Shown here one piece after another: positions 9,558 to 16,816 of a stretch of 64,000 nucleotides of DNA; the stretch's first letter is position 1, and each line of letters opens with the position of its first letter. This stretch comes from Clostridiales bacterium (lineage in GTDB: Bacteria > Bacillota > Clostridia > Saccharofermentanales > Saccharofermentanaceae). Under the pieces are notes generated by a model. The model was not told where the DNA came from and ran no database searches. It was given only the letters and a program-made list of their open reading frames with translations. Where the stretch lies: assembly GCA_017940895.1 (NCBI GenBank), contig JAGAXM010000022.1, forward strand, positions 62,001 to 126,000. Direction: 5' to 3'. The translations under genes and the position numbers were made by a program.

Positions 9558-9962
9558 ATGAAGAACACATTCCTCAACATAATGGCTTTTATCACTGCAG
9601 CCTGCATGGTAACGATCACTGTGTTTGTTATTCTGACTGCAGGTGCGGTTAAGGAGAATTCGGAGAAGTCACTTTCCAAGATCTCTGATATCGAGGAGCA
9701 GATTACTGCCATCAACGAAAGATATGAAGAGGAAGAGAGTGCTTCAGGGAATGCAACCTACGATACCGTAAATCCCGAAGATGTCGAAGATATGGCGGAT
9801 GCGGTCAATGCTTTGGCACAGGCTGTTGCAGCTTTGCAGGAGCAGACAAACAATATGGCATCAGTCGATTTTGAGACATTAAATCAAGCTATTCAGACGC
9901 TTGATGAGACGGCTAACTCGCTCGAGAGTACAGCGGGCAGAATCTCCGCGATATTCGGTTGA
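9558..9962 (+). CDS. Unknown small membrane-anchored coiled-coil protein
   Basis: A 134-residue protein: one N-terminal membrane segment (about 8-30), then an acidic predicted coiled coil (NSEKSLSKISDIEEQI onwards) and a second heptad-like region up to the C-terminus. The fold would place a rod outside the membrane. No enzyme motif is visible. It follows the previous membrane protein by three bases after an AAAGGAGGGAAG site, so the pair may form one complex. Confidence 0.75.
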   Translation: MKNTFLNIMAFITAACMVTITVFVILTAGAVKENSEKSLSKISDIEEQITAINERYEEEESASGNATYDTVNPEDVEDMADAVNALAQAVAALQEQTNNMASVDFETLNQAIQTLDETANSLESTAGRISAIFG

Positions 9963-9986
9963 TTTTTGATAAAAATAATGTAAGAT
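9959..9986 (+). promoter_or_regulatory. Possible promoter of fba
   Basis: TTGATT (9959-9964) and TAAGAT (9981-9986) separated by 16 bases. Confidence 0.35.
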
Positions 9987-10024
9987 AGCATAGGCTAACT
10001 AATAACAAATTGGAGGAAATATAA

Positions 10025-10891
10025 ATGGCATTAGTTTCTGCAACAGAAATGATCAACAAGGCTCACGAGGGTCACTACGCAATTCCTGCGTTCAACACAA
10101 ACAACCTCGAGTGGACACAGTGCATCCTGAGAGCAGTTCAGGAGACAAACACACCTGTTATGATCCAGACATCCGAGGGTGCTGCTAAGTACATGGGCGG
10201 ATACAAGGTTGTAGTTGATATGGTTAACGACCTTATCGATTCAATGGGCATCACAGTTCCTGTAGCTTTGCACCTTGACCACGGTACATACGAGGGTGCT
10301 AAGGCTTGCATCGAGGTCGGTTACTCTTCTGTTATGTTCGACGGTTCTCATTTCCCTATCGAGGAGAACATCGCTAAGTCTAAGGAGATCATCGAGCTCG
10401 CACATGCTAAGGGCGTTTCCGTAGAGTGCGAAGTCGGCGGTATCGGCGGTGTTGAGGACGGTGTTGCTTCCGCAGGTGAGCTCGCTGATCCTGCTGAGTG
10501 CAAGCGAATCGCTGATCTCGGTGTTGACTTCCTTGCTGCTGGTATCGGTAACATCCACGGTAAGTATCCCGCTGACTGGGCTGGTCTTAACTTCGACAGA
10601 CTGGCTGAGATCAAGGAAGCTATCGGCGGTAAGCCCATGGTTCTCCACGGCGGTTCCGGAATTCCTTTCGAGCAGACAAAGAAGGCTGTTTCTCTCGGTG
10701 TTTCCAAGATCAACATCAACACAGAGCTCCAGCTTGTATTCGCTGATGCTACAAGAAAGTACATCGAGGCAGGCAAGGATCTCGAGGGCAAGGGTTACGA
10801 TCCCAGAAAGCTTCTCAAGCCCGGCTGCGAGGCTATCGTTGCTAAGGCTAAGGAACTCTGCGAAGGCTTCGAGGCTGCAGGTAAGGCTTAA
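10025..10891 (+). CDS. fba: Class II fructose-bisphosphate aldolase
   Basis: A 288-residue zinc aldolase that cleaves fructose 1,6-bisphosphate in glycolysis. The HLDHG motif supplies catalytic D85 and zinc ligand H86. Further zinc/phosphate loops are GIGNIHGKYP and VLHGGSG, and the INTELQ segment near residue 230 is typical. The length fits the compact class IIB type; a tagatose- or sulfoquinovose-type substrate is less likely. GGAGG lies before the ATG. Codon use is strongly biased, as expected for a highly expressed gene. Confidence 0.94.
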   Translation: MALVSATEMINKAHEGHYAIPAFNTNNLEWTQCILRAVQETNTPVMIQTSEGAAKYMGGYKVVVDMVNDLIDSMGITVPVALHLDHGTYEGAKACIEVGYSSVMFDGSHFPIEENIAKSKEIIELAHAKGVSVECEVGGIGGVEDGVASAGELADPAECKRIADLGVDFLAAGIGNIHGKYPADWAGLNFDRLAEIKEAIGGKPMVLHGGSGIPFEQTKKAVSLGVSKININTELQLVFADATRKYIEAGKDLEGKGYDPRKLLKPGCEAIVAKAKELCEGFEAAGKA

Positions 10892-10919
10892 TAGCCTGTT
10901 TGACACAAAAATCTTTCAT

Positions 10920-10947
10920 AAGGGCTGTCTTTTACAGACAGCCCTTT
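10920..10947 (+). terminator. Terminator after fba, abutting a promoter
   Basis: An eleven-base stem (AAGGGCTGTCT with AGACAGCCCTT) around a TTTAC loop. The T run is short. An extended -10 begins two bases later. Confidence 0.7.
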
Positions 10948-10948
10948 G

Positions 10949-10957
10949 TGCTATAAT
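10949..10957 (+). promoter_or_regulatory. Extended -10 promoter of the MoxR operon
   Basis: TGCTATAAT, a perfect extended -10. No good -35 is present because that position falls inside the terminator hairpin (TTTACA at 10931-10936 would give a 15-base spacer). Confidence 0.6.
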
Positions 10958-10998
10958 GGTTAAAGTTTTTTAATAATAGTAATAGAAGGGGTAGCTTT

Positions 10999-11988
10999 AT
11001 GGATCAGATTAAGACCGATATCACGGTTGAGCAGATGCAGCGCGCCGGCACTATCATCAAGGGGATCAAAGACTATTACGCATCCAAAATGGTAGGACAG
11101 GAGAGACTCGGAATGTCACTCTTGGTTTCCATGATGGCGAACGGTCACATACTCCTTGAGTCAGTCCCGGGACTTGCAAAGACAACAGCTGCCAAGGTCG
11201 TAACCGAATCGGTTAACGGACAGTTCTCGAGAATCCAGTGTACACCGGACCTACTGCCGAGTGATATCATCGGAACCCAGACTTTCAATATGAATAACAA
11301 TACATTCGAGACGAAGATCGGACCAGTTTTCGCGAACTTCGTTCTTCTCGATGAGATCAACAGATCTTCTGCCAAGACGCAGAGTGCCATGCTCGAGGCG
11401 ATGCAGGAGAGAACGGTAAGTATCGGCGGTACAAGCTACAAGCTCCCCGATATCTTCATCGTAGTTGCTACGCAGAACCCGATCGAGCAGGAGGGTACAT
11501 ATGAGCTTTCCGAGGCACAGCTCGACCGATTCCTTCTCAAAGAGATCATCACTTATCCTACGGCAGACCAGGAGGTTGAGATCCTTAACCGTATCGAGAA
11601 GGATGTATTCACGAATGTTACTCCCGTTGCAACGATAGATGATGTTCTCTTCCTTCAGGATATCTGCAAGAAGATCTATCTTGCTCCTTCAATTAAGAAA
11701 TATATCGTAGATCTTGTTCAGGCTTCACGTAACAAGGAAGCTATCTTCAAGGATCTCGCTCCTTATGTTGCGATGGGTGCTTCGACACGTGCGGCTATCG
11801 CATTCATGGAGGCGTCCAAGGCTGTTGCTCTTATGCAGGGCAGAGCTTATGTTACACCTGATGACGTTAAGGAAATGCGTCATGAAGTAATGAGGCACAG
11901 GATCATGCTTAATTTCGCGGCGATCGCTGACGGTGTTAAGCCTGAAACTATCATCGACGCTATCTTCCAGGCGGTTGACACTCCGTGA
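10999..11988 (+). CDS. MoxR-family AAA+ ATPase
   Basis: A 329-residue MoxR ATPase. The P-loop is the family variant SVPGLAKTT (about 55-63) and Walker B is FVLLDEINR. ATQNPIEQEGTYELSEAQLDRF is split across the sensor region characteristic of MoxR. It is a cytosolic chaperone-like ATPase and usually works on the VWA proteins encoded after it. It overlaps the DUF58 gene by four bases (GTGA), so both are translated together. Confidence 0.93.
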   Translation: MDQIKTDITVEQMQRAGTIIKGIKDYYASKMVGQERLGMSLLVSMMANGHILLESVPGLAKTTAAKVVTESVNGQFSRIQCTPDLLPSDIIGTQTFNMNNNTFETKIGPVFANFVLLDEINRSSAKTQSAMLEAMQERTVSIGGTSYKLPDIFIVVATQNPIEQEGTYELSEAQLDRFLLKEIITYPTADQEVEILNRIEKDVFTNVTPVATIDDVLFLQDICKKIYLAPSIKKYIVDLVQASRNKEAIFKDLAPYVAMGASTRAAIAFMEASKAVALMQGRAYVTPDDVKEMRHEVMRHRIMLNFAAIADGVKPETIIDAIFQAVDTP

Positions 11989-12866
11989 AATTAAACTATG
12001 TTTCAAGGATCAGCTTCGGACTCCAGCGCTATAAGACCATAGCAACGAACAGAGCCACGAGCAGAGTATTGGACGGTTCATATAACTCTATCTACAAAGG
12101 TAGAAGTATGAACTTTGATGAGCTGCGCGAATATGTGCCCGGCGACGATATCAAAGATATCGACTGGAAGGCTACGTCCAGATCCCAGAAGGTCCTTGTA
12201 AGACAGTATATTGCCGAGAAGAAGCATAATATCATGTTCGTCATGGATACCAACAAACGTATGCTTGCAGATACCGACATGGGTGAGGAGAAGCGCGATG
12301 TCGCACTGATCTCGGGCGGTTCTCTGGCATACATGGTCGATCATAACGGTGACTATGTAAGCGCGATCTTCCCCGACAATAAGTCGATGCGTCACTTTCC
12401 GTTCAAGAGGGGACTTCTTAATCTCGAGACGATATTAAGTAATTACCATGATTCGGTAACATATGATAATGATTCAGATCTTAATAAAGCTCTTTCTTAT
12501 CTTATCCGTAATATAAGAAGAAGGATGATCATCGTTATCATTACAGATATGGAGGGCACAAGAAAGCTCGATGAGTCTTTGTTAAGACAGCTCGTTATCG
12601 TTCATGACGTGCTCCTTGTTAATGTCAGCGATGCCGACATGTTCGGTAAAAAGATTTACAGCGTAGACAGAAGAGACTATATCCCACCTTTCGTATCCGA
12701 GAGCAAGAGACTTAAGAAGATCTCCGAGAAGAAGAGAAGAGAGATCATCGAGTCCAACGAGAATAAGCTTAACCACCACGGTATAGCACATACGACTGTT
12801 GATACGGCAGATCACGTCGACAGAAGTCTTATCGAGCTTCTTGAGAAGCATAAGCATTGGAAGTGA
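11985..12866 (+). CDS. DUF58 domain protein of the MoxR operon
   Basis: A 293-residue protein of the DUF58 family, whose C-terminal half has a VWA-like fold. The signature YVPGDDIKDIDWKATSR is near residues 46-62. No membrane segment is present, unlike many DUF58 proteins. It starts with GTG overlapping the moxR stop. The family occurs with MoxR and VWA proteins, but the molecular job is unknown. Confidence 0.88.
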   Translation: MKLNYVSRISFGLQRYKTIATNRATSRVLDGSYNSIYKGRSMNFDELREYVPGDDIKDIDWKATSRSQKVLVRQYIAEKKHNIMFVMDTNKRMLADTDMGEEKRDVALISGGSLAYMVDHNGDYVSAIFPDNKSMRHFPFKRGLLNLETILSNYHDSVTYDNDSDLNKALSYLIRNIRRRMIIVIITDMEGTRKLDESLLRQLVIVHDVLLVNVSDADMFGKKIYSVDRRDYIPPFVSESKRLKKISEKKRREIIESNENKLNHHGIAHTTVDTADHVDRSLIELLEKHKHWK

Positions 12867-12870
12867 TGAT

Positions 12871-13356
12871 ATGCCGACTACCGTAGAACTTCAGAAGATG
12901 TTTAAGTATTCCCCGTGGCCGCTGACGATCGCAGCGATTGCACTTGTTGCCGTGACTTTGATCCTTATTGCGATGATCCTTTACAGGATAATCAGGAATA
13001 AGAAGGAAGGTAAGAAGAATACCATCAAAGCAATCCTGTGGACGCGTCCCGATCTTGATAAACTCAAGCAGGAATATCTTGCAAGACTTAATCATATAGA
13101 GATGGAATTTGATTCGGATAAGACGCAGATCAGATCTGCTTATGAGAAGATGAGTGTGCTGATAAGAGATTTTGCTTATAAGGCAACAGGCATCGAAGTA
13201 ATGAAGTATTCGCTGTCCGAGATCAAACAGACTGAATTGTCGGCTCTGTCTGATCTTATTGAAGAGTATTATGAGCCGGAGTTTGATAAGATATCTGCCG
13301 GTGACGTTAAGGAATCAATCGAGAGAACAAGGAAGGTGATCACACAATGGAATTAA
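12871..13356 (+). CDS. Unknown membrane protein of the Bat-like operon
   Basis: A 161-residue protein with one membrane segment (about 17-40) and a helical cytosolic region. The ATG at 12871 is chosen because GGAAG lies before it and it starts four bases after DUF58; a longer frame from 12799 would overlap that gene. The position matches the small DUF4381-like proteins found between DUF58 and VWA genes in other operons, but I see no clear motif. It overlaps the next gene by ten bases. Confidence 0.75.
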   Translation: MPTTVELQKMFKYSPWPLTIAAIALVAVTLILIAMILYRIIRNKKEGKKNTIKAILWTRPDLDKLKQEYLARLNHIEMEFDSDKTQIRSAYEKMSVLIRDFAYKATGIEVMKYSLSEIKQTELSALSDLIEEYYEPEFDKISAGDVKESIERTRKVITQWN

Positions 13357-14381
13357 AGTATACGGTCGCCTTATATGCATGCGCTGCGATAGCTCTCGCA
13401 TTTATTATTGTATCCTTCGTAAGATTCAGAAGAAGGAAGAAGTTTAAGGGCGGAACAAAAGCTGCTGAGGCAGACTACATCAAGGAGATCCCATACTTCA
13501 GAAGAAAGATGAGGATCTATAAGGTCCTTAAGTTTATCCTGTCGACGGTCATTATAGCTAACCTTCTTATCTCAGGCTTCCTTATGGCTATGCCTTATAA
13601 GACAGAGGTTAATGAGATCAAAAATATGAACCGTGATATTATCCTTTGCATGGATATATCGACGACGGTAGATCATCTTAACTTCGAACTCGTAGGTAAG
13701 CTTAAGGAGGTTGTAGAGAACCTTAACGGCGAGAGATTCGGTATCGTTATCTTTAATACTTCTCCGCTTTATCTTTGCCCTCTGACGACTGATTATGAGC
13801 AGGTAATTAATGAGCTCGATATCATCGAGGAAGCACTCGACCTTAGATATGATTACTATAACGGTTCCGGTTCATACAGCAACAGACTTGTTGAGCTTGA
13901 TGAGTATATCAGTGCAGGTACTCTTGTAGGTAATGAGGAGAGAGGTTCTTCCATCATCGGTGACGGTCTTGCAGCTGCGGCATTGGACTTTACCAACATC
14001 GAGGAAGATCCGGACAGATCAAGAATCATCATTTTCTCGACTGATAACGATCTGCAGGGAGATGAGATCATTACACTCCCCGAAGCAGGTCAGCTTTGCG
14101 TCGACCGCGGAATCACCGTCTACGGAATAGGTACCGAGCAGATGTATCCTTCCGATAAGGCGATGATGAGAGATGCCGTTGAGATGACGGGAGGAGAGTT
14201 CTACTACGGTGAGGATTCCCGTGTGGTAAGTAATATCATCGACAATATCCAGGAGCATGTGGCTTCGCTGGATACGATCGAGTATGAGATAAGTGAGACG
14301 GTAACGCCTGAGATTCCTTTTATCATTTTGTTGATCTCGATGGCGTGCATGATACTTTTGCAGTGGCTTTGTAAGGTGTGA
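13347..14381 (+). CDS. VWA domain membrane protein (BatA-like)
   Basis: A 344-residue protein: membrane segments at about 8-25 and 61-82, a von Willebrand A domain from about 96 to 300, and a C-terminal membrane segment. The metal site reads DISTT (D103, S105, T107) instead of DxSxS, so Mg binding should survive with Thr. The layout is that of BatA. It overlaps the preceding gene by ten bases and ends four bases before the second VWA gene. Confidence 0.88.
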   Translation: MELKYTVALYACAAIALAFIIVSFVRFRRRKKFKGGTKAAEADYIKEIPYFRRKMRIYKVLKFILSTVIIANLLISGFLMAMPYKTEVNEIKNMNRDIILCMDISTTVDHLNFELVGKLKEVVENLNGERFGIVIFNTSPLYLCPLTTDYEQVINELDIIEEALDLRYDYYNGSGSYSNRLVELDEYISAGTLVGNEERGSSIIGDGLAAAALDFTNIEEDPDRSRIIIFSTDNDLQGDEIITLPEAGQLCVDRGITVYGIGTEQMYPSDKAMMRDAVEMTGGEFYYGEDSRVVSNIIDNIQEHVASLDTIEYEISETVTPEIPFIILLISMACMILLQWLCKV

Positions 14382-14385
14382 CGGT

Positions 14386-15351
14386 ATGAACGGACTTTTT
14401 GGTGACATTATTTTCGAGCCGATAATACCGATCCCTGTCATGGCGGTCTTCTGTGTCGTGCTCATAATTTTCAAAAGAAGGGGCATCACACCTTATATCC
14501 GTCAGATCCTAACGGTGCTTTTGCTGTTCGTAATTAACTTAAGACCCATGTATCCTGCGGATAATATCAGGGTTCAGTCACAGAAGATGGATCTTAATGT
14601 AATTATCGTCGTTGATGATACGATAAGTATGTTAGGCGATGATCAGGACGGATACGAGACCAGGCTCGACCGTGCCAAAGCCGATATGTATTATCTGATC
14701 GAGAATCTTCCGGGATCCAAGTTCTCGATAATGTGCTTTAACAACAACACTCATGTCCTGACACCTTTGACGGATTCCGTTGATTATCTTCATAACGCCG
14801 TTGACTCTATCTATCCGCTGTCTCCCACGTATGCAACGGGTACCAATATCAGTATCTGCTATGAGACTTTGGAGGATATGGTTGACGAGGCTTCCGAGTA
14901 CGAGAATACTCAGACTGTTGTCTTCATTTTGTCTGACGGCGAGAATACAGACGGCGGTTCGCTTTGTTCCTTCACGGGCTTTGAGGATGATATTGCAGGC
15001 GGCGCCGTGCTTGGTTACGGTACTGAAAGAGGCGGTCATATGAATTACTATGACAGCCTGCATGACCGATGGGAGCAGGTCGTAGATTATACACATATTC
15101 CTTCGACTGAAGCTGTTACTAAGCTTGATGAGAGTAACTTAAGAAGCATTGCCGACGATCTCGGTGTTTCTTATGTCTATATGAATTCAGAGAATCCTCT
15201 GGCTCCTGTTGTGGAAGCGATCAGGGAAGACTATCTTGCCGATCCTGAAGAGCAGTTCAGACAGGGTTATAAGGATATTTACTATGTATTCGTTGCTCCG
15301 CTCGTCCTCCTCGTATCTTACGAGTTTATAAGTCTTAAGAGGAGGGGATGA
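14386..15351 (+). CDS. Second VWA domain membrane protein (BatB-like)
   Basis: A 321-residue VWA protein with two N-terminal membrane segments (about 12-28 and 40-52) and one near 296-313. The MIDAS segment is VVDDTISM, a D-x-T-x-S form (D77, T79, S81), and ILSDGENTDGG supplies the later metal Asp. It is the likely partner of the VWA protein before it. Its stop overlaps the next reading frame. Confidence 0.88.
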   Translation: MNGLFGDIIFEPIIPIPVMAVFCVVLIIFKRRGITPYIRQILTVLLLFVINLRPMYPADNIRVQSQKMDLNVIIVVDDTISMLGDDQDGYETRLDRAKADMYYLIENLPGSKFSIMCFNNNTHVLTPLTDSVDYLHNAVDSIYPLSPTYATGTNISICYETLEDMVDEASEYENTQTVVFILSDGENTDGGSLCSFTGFEDDIAGGAVLGYGTERGGHMNYYDSLHDRWEQVVDYTHIPSTEAVTKLDESNLRSIADDLGVSYVYMNSENPLAPVVEAIREDYLADPEEQFRQGYKDIYYVFVAPLVLLVSYEFISLKRRG

Positions 15352-15353
15352 GT

Positions 15354-16241
15354 ATGAGAAGATTGATGGCTGCAATCTGGACTATACTTGCGATGTTCCT
15401 CGTGATCCTGCTTCTCGCGGACTATACGAATAACAAGATGATCGAGAAGTTCAATCAGGGTAAGTACGAGCAGAATCCGTTCGGATTCTTAGGTTTCGTG
15501 GAGCCTTATGTTAATCAGTATAACCGCGGAAATATCTATTATTCTCTTGGTCAGTACGAGCTTGCTGAGAATGAATATGAACAGGCATTAAGCGGTCACT
15601 CTCATCTGTCAGAGCCTCAGGACTGCAGGCTTCGAGTCAACTATGCTCTGTCTTTGGTAGAGCAGATCGATCCCAATAATATTACAGATGAGAATCTTGA
15701 TGAGGTGCTCGCGATCCTTGACCAGGCACGCGATATCCTGTGTGAGAACGGATGCGCATCAAGAGATGATAACAGCGGACATTACCCGGATGCTCAGACC
15801 TTGAAGAATGAGATCGATGCGTTCGAGGAGTTGCTGCTTACGCCTCCTGATCAGCAGGAACCTGATCCTACGGATACACCGACTCCCACACCTGAACCTT
15901 CGGAGACTCCGACACCTACGCCGGAAGGCGGCGAGACACCTACTCCGACTCCCGAAGGCGGCGAGACTCCGACGCCTACACCTGAAGGCGGTGATACACC
16001 GACACCGACGCCCGGAGGAGATGAACCTACTCCTTCGCCCGGAGATAACCCGGGAGGCGAGACGCCTACGCCTACACCCGGAGGAGCGGGAGGAGATGAA
16101 CCGACTCCTACGCCTACTTTGACACCTGAAGAGCAGATTCTTGATATACAGGCACAGGGTCAGCAGGAAAGATATGCAGGTGCGAACGGAACTCCTGACG
16201 ATCCTTATTCGGGCTTCAGTTATACCGGAACGCCTTGGTAA
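15354..16241 (+). CDS. TPR-like membrane protein with Pro-Thr repeat tail (BatC position)
   Basis: A 295-residue protein: one N-terminal membrane segment, then a TPR-like helical repeat (GNIYYSLGQYELAENEYEQA), then about 85 residues of PTPTPEGGE/D repeats. The ATG at 15354 is preferred because GGAGGGG ends six bases before it; the ATG at 15348 touches that site. It occupies the place of BatC, the TPR partner of BatA and BatB. The repeat region resembles extracellular linkers of cell-wall proteins, so the tail probably lies outside the membrane. Confidence 0.82.
   Translation: MRRLMAAIWTILAMFLVILLLADYTNNKMIEKFNQGKYEQNPFGFLGFVEPYVNQYNRGNIYYSLGQYELAENEYEQALSGHSHLSEPQDCRLRVNYALSLVEQIDPNNITDENLDEVLAILDQARDILCENGCASRDDNSGHYPDAQTLKNEIDAFEELLLTPPDQQEPDPTDTPTPTPEPSETPTPTPEGGETPTPTPEGGETPTPTPEGGDTPTPTPGGDEPTPSPGDNPGGETPTPTPGGAGGDEPTPTPTLTPEEQILDIQAQGQQERYAGANGTPDDPYSGFSYTGTPW
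15871..16130 (+). repeat. In-frame Pro-Thr-Pro repeat tract
   Basis: A degenerate tandem repeat coding for TPTPEGGE, TPTPGGDE and similar units, about eight copies. Synonymous codons differ between copies, so the protein repeat rather than the DNA repeat seems to be kept. Confidence 0.85.
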
Positions 16242-16255
16242 GGGCGGGACTGTAT

Positions 16256-16285
16256 TTATCATTTCGGGTAATGCCGTGATATAAT
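16256..16285 (+). promoter_or_regulatory. Promoter of the tail-anchored protein gene, leaderless
   Basis: TATAAT at 16280-16285 ends six bases before the ATG at 16292, so the predicted start of transcription is the A of the ATG. A weak TTATCA (16256-16261) lies 18 bases upstream of the -10. There is no ribosome site. Confidence 0.6.
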
Positions 16286-16291
16286 GCGCGT

Positions 16292-16753
16292 ATGGCAGTC
16301 AGAAAATATGACATGGATCCTGAGCGCAATGTCCTCAATACCCAAGATCCGGATGAGAACACGGGCTTTGTCATAAAGACGGATGAACAGAAGCGGAAGC
16401 TTATGAGATCCGCCCGTTATGAGTCTGTCGAGTTTACAGATACATCGATCTCATATAATGAACCTTATGAAGACGAAGCCGTAATATCGGGACAGGTAAA
16501 ACCCGAGGTAACTGCAGTTTACGATACGGGATATGACGGGAAACCGAATGTCTACGATCCTTCCAAGGACCATACGGGTGATGTAAAGCCTGCGACGGAT
16601 TCCTTTGACCGGACTTCCCAGATGGGTGTGCTTACGAAGGATTCTTTTGCCACTCCCGAGTTCTTCCGTAACCCTGTCGATCTTGCGATCGGTTGCGTCG
16701 TGTTCGGACTTATCATAATCCTAGAGATCATAGGGCTTATCATAGTATTTTAA
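16292..16753 (+). CDS. Unknown tail-anchored membrane protein
   Basis: A 153-residue protein with a hydrophilic, acidic, probably disordered cytosolic part and one C-terminal membrane segment (about 129-152). No family is recognised. The start codon has no Shine-Dalgarno sequence and sits six bases after a perfect TATAAT, so translation from a leaderless mRNA is likely. It sits between the Bat-like operon and the pyrophosphatase gene, on the same strand as both. Confidence 0.65.
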   Translation: MAVRKYDMDPERNVLNTQDPDENTGFVIKTDEQKRKLMRSARYESVEFTDTSISYNEPYEDEAVISGQVKPEVTAVYDTGYDGKPNVYDPSKDHTGDVKPATDSFDRTSQMGVLTKDSFATPEFFRNPVDLAIGCVVFGLIIILEIIGLIIVF

Positions 16754-16816
16754 AATTGTAATTTACCCCCTGATGTAGTATTGTTTTTTTAGTTTGTTTT
16801 TCAGGAGGGTCGTATT

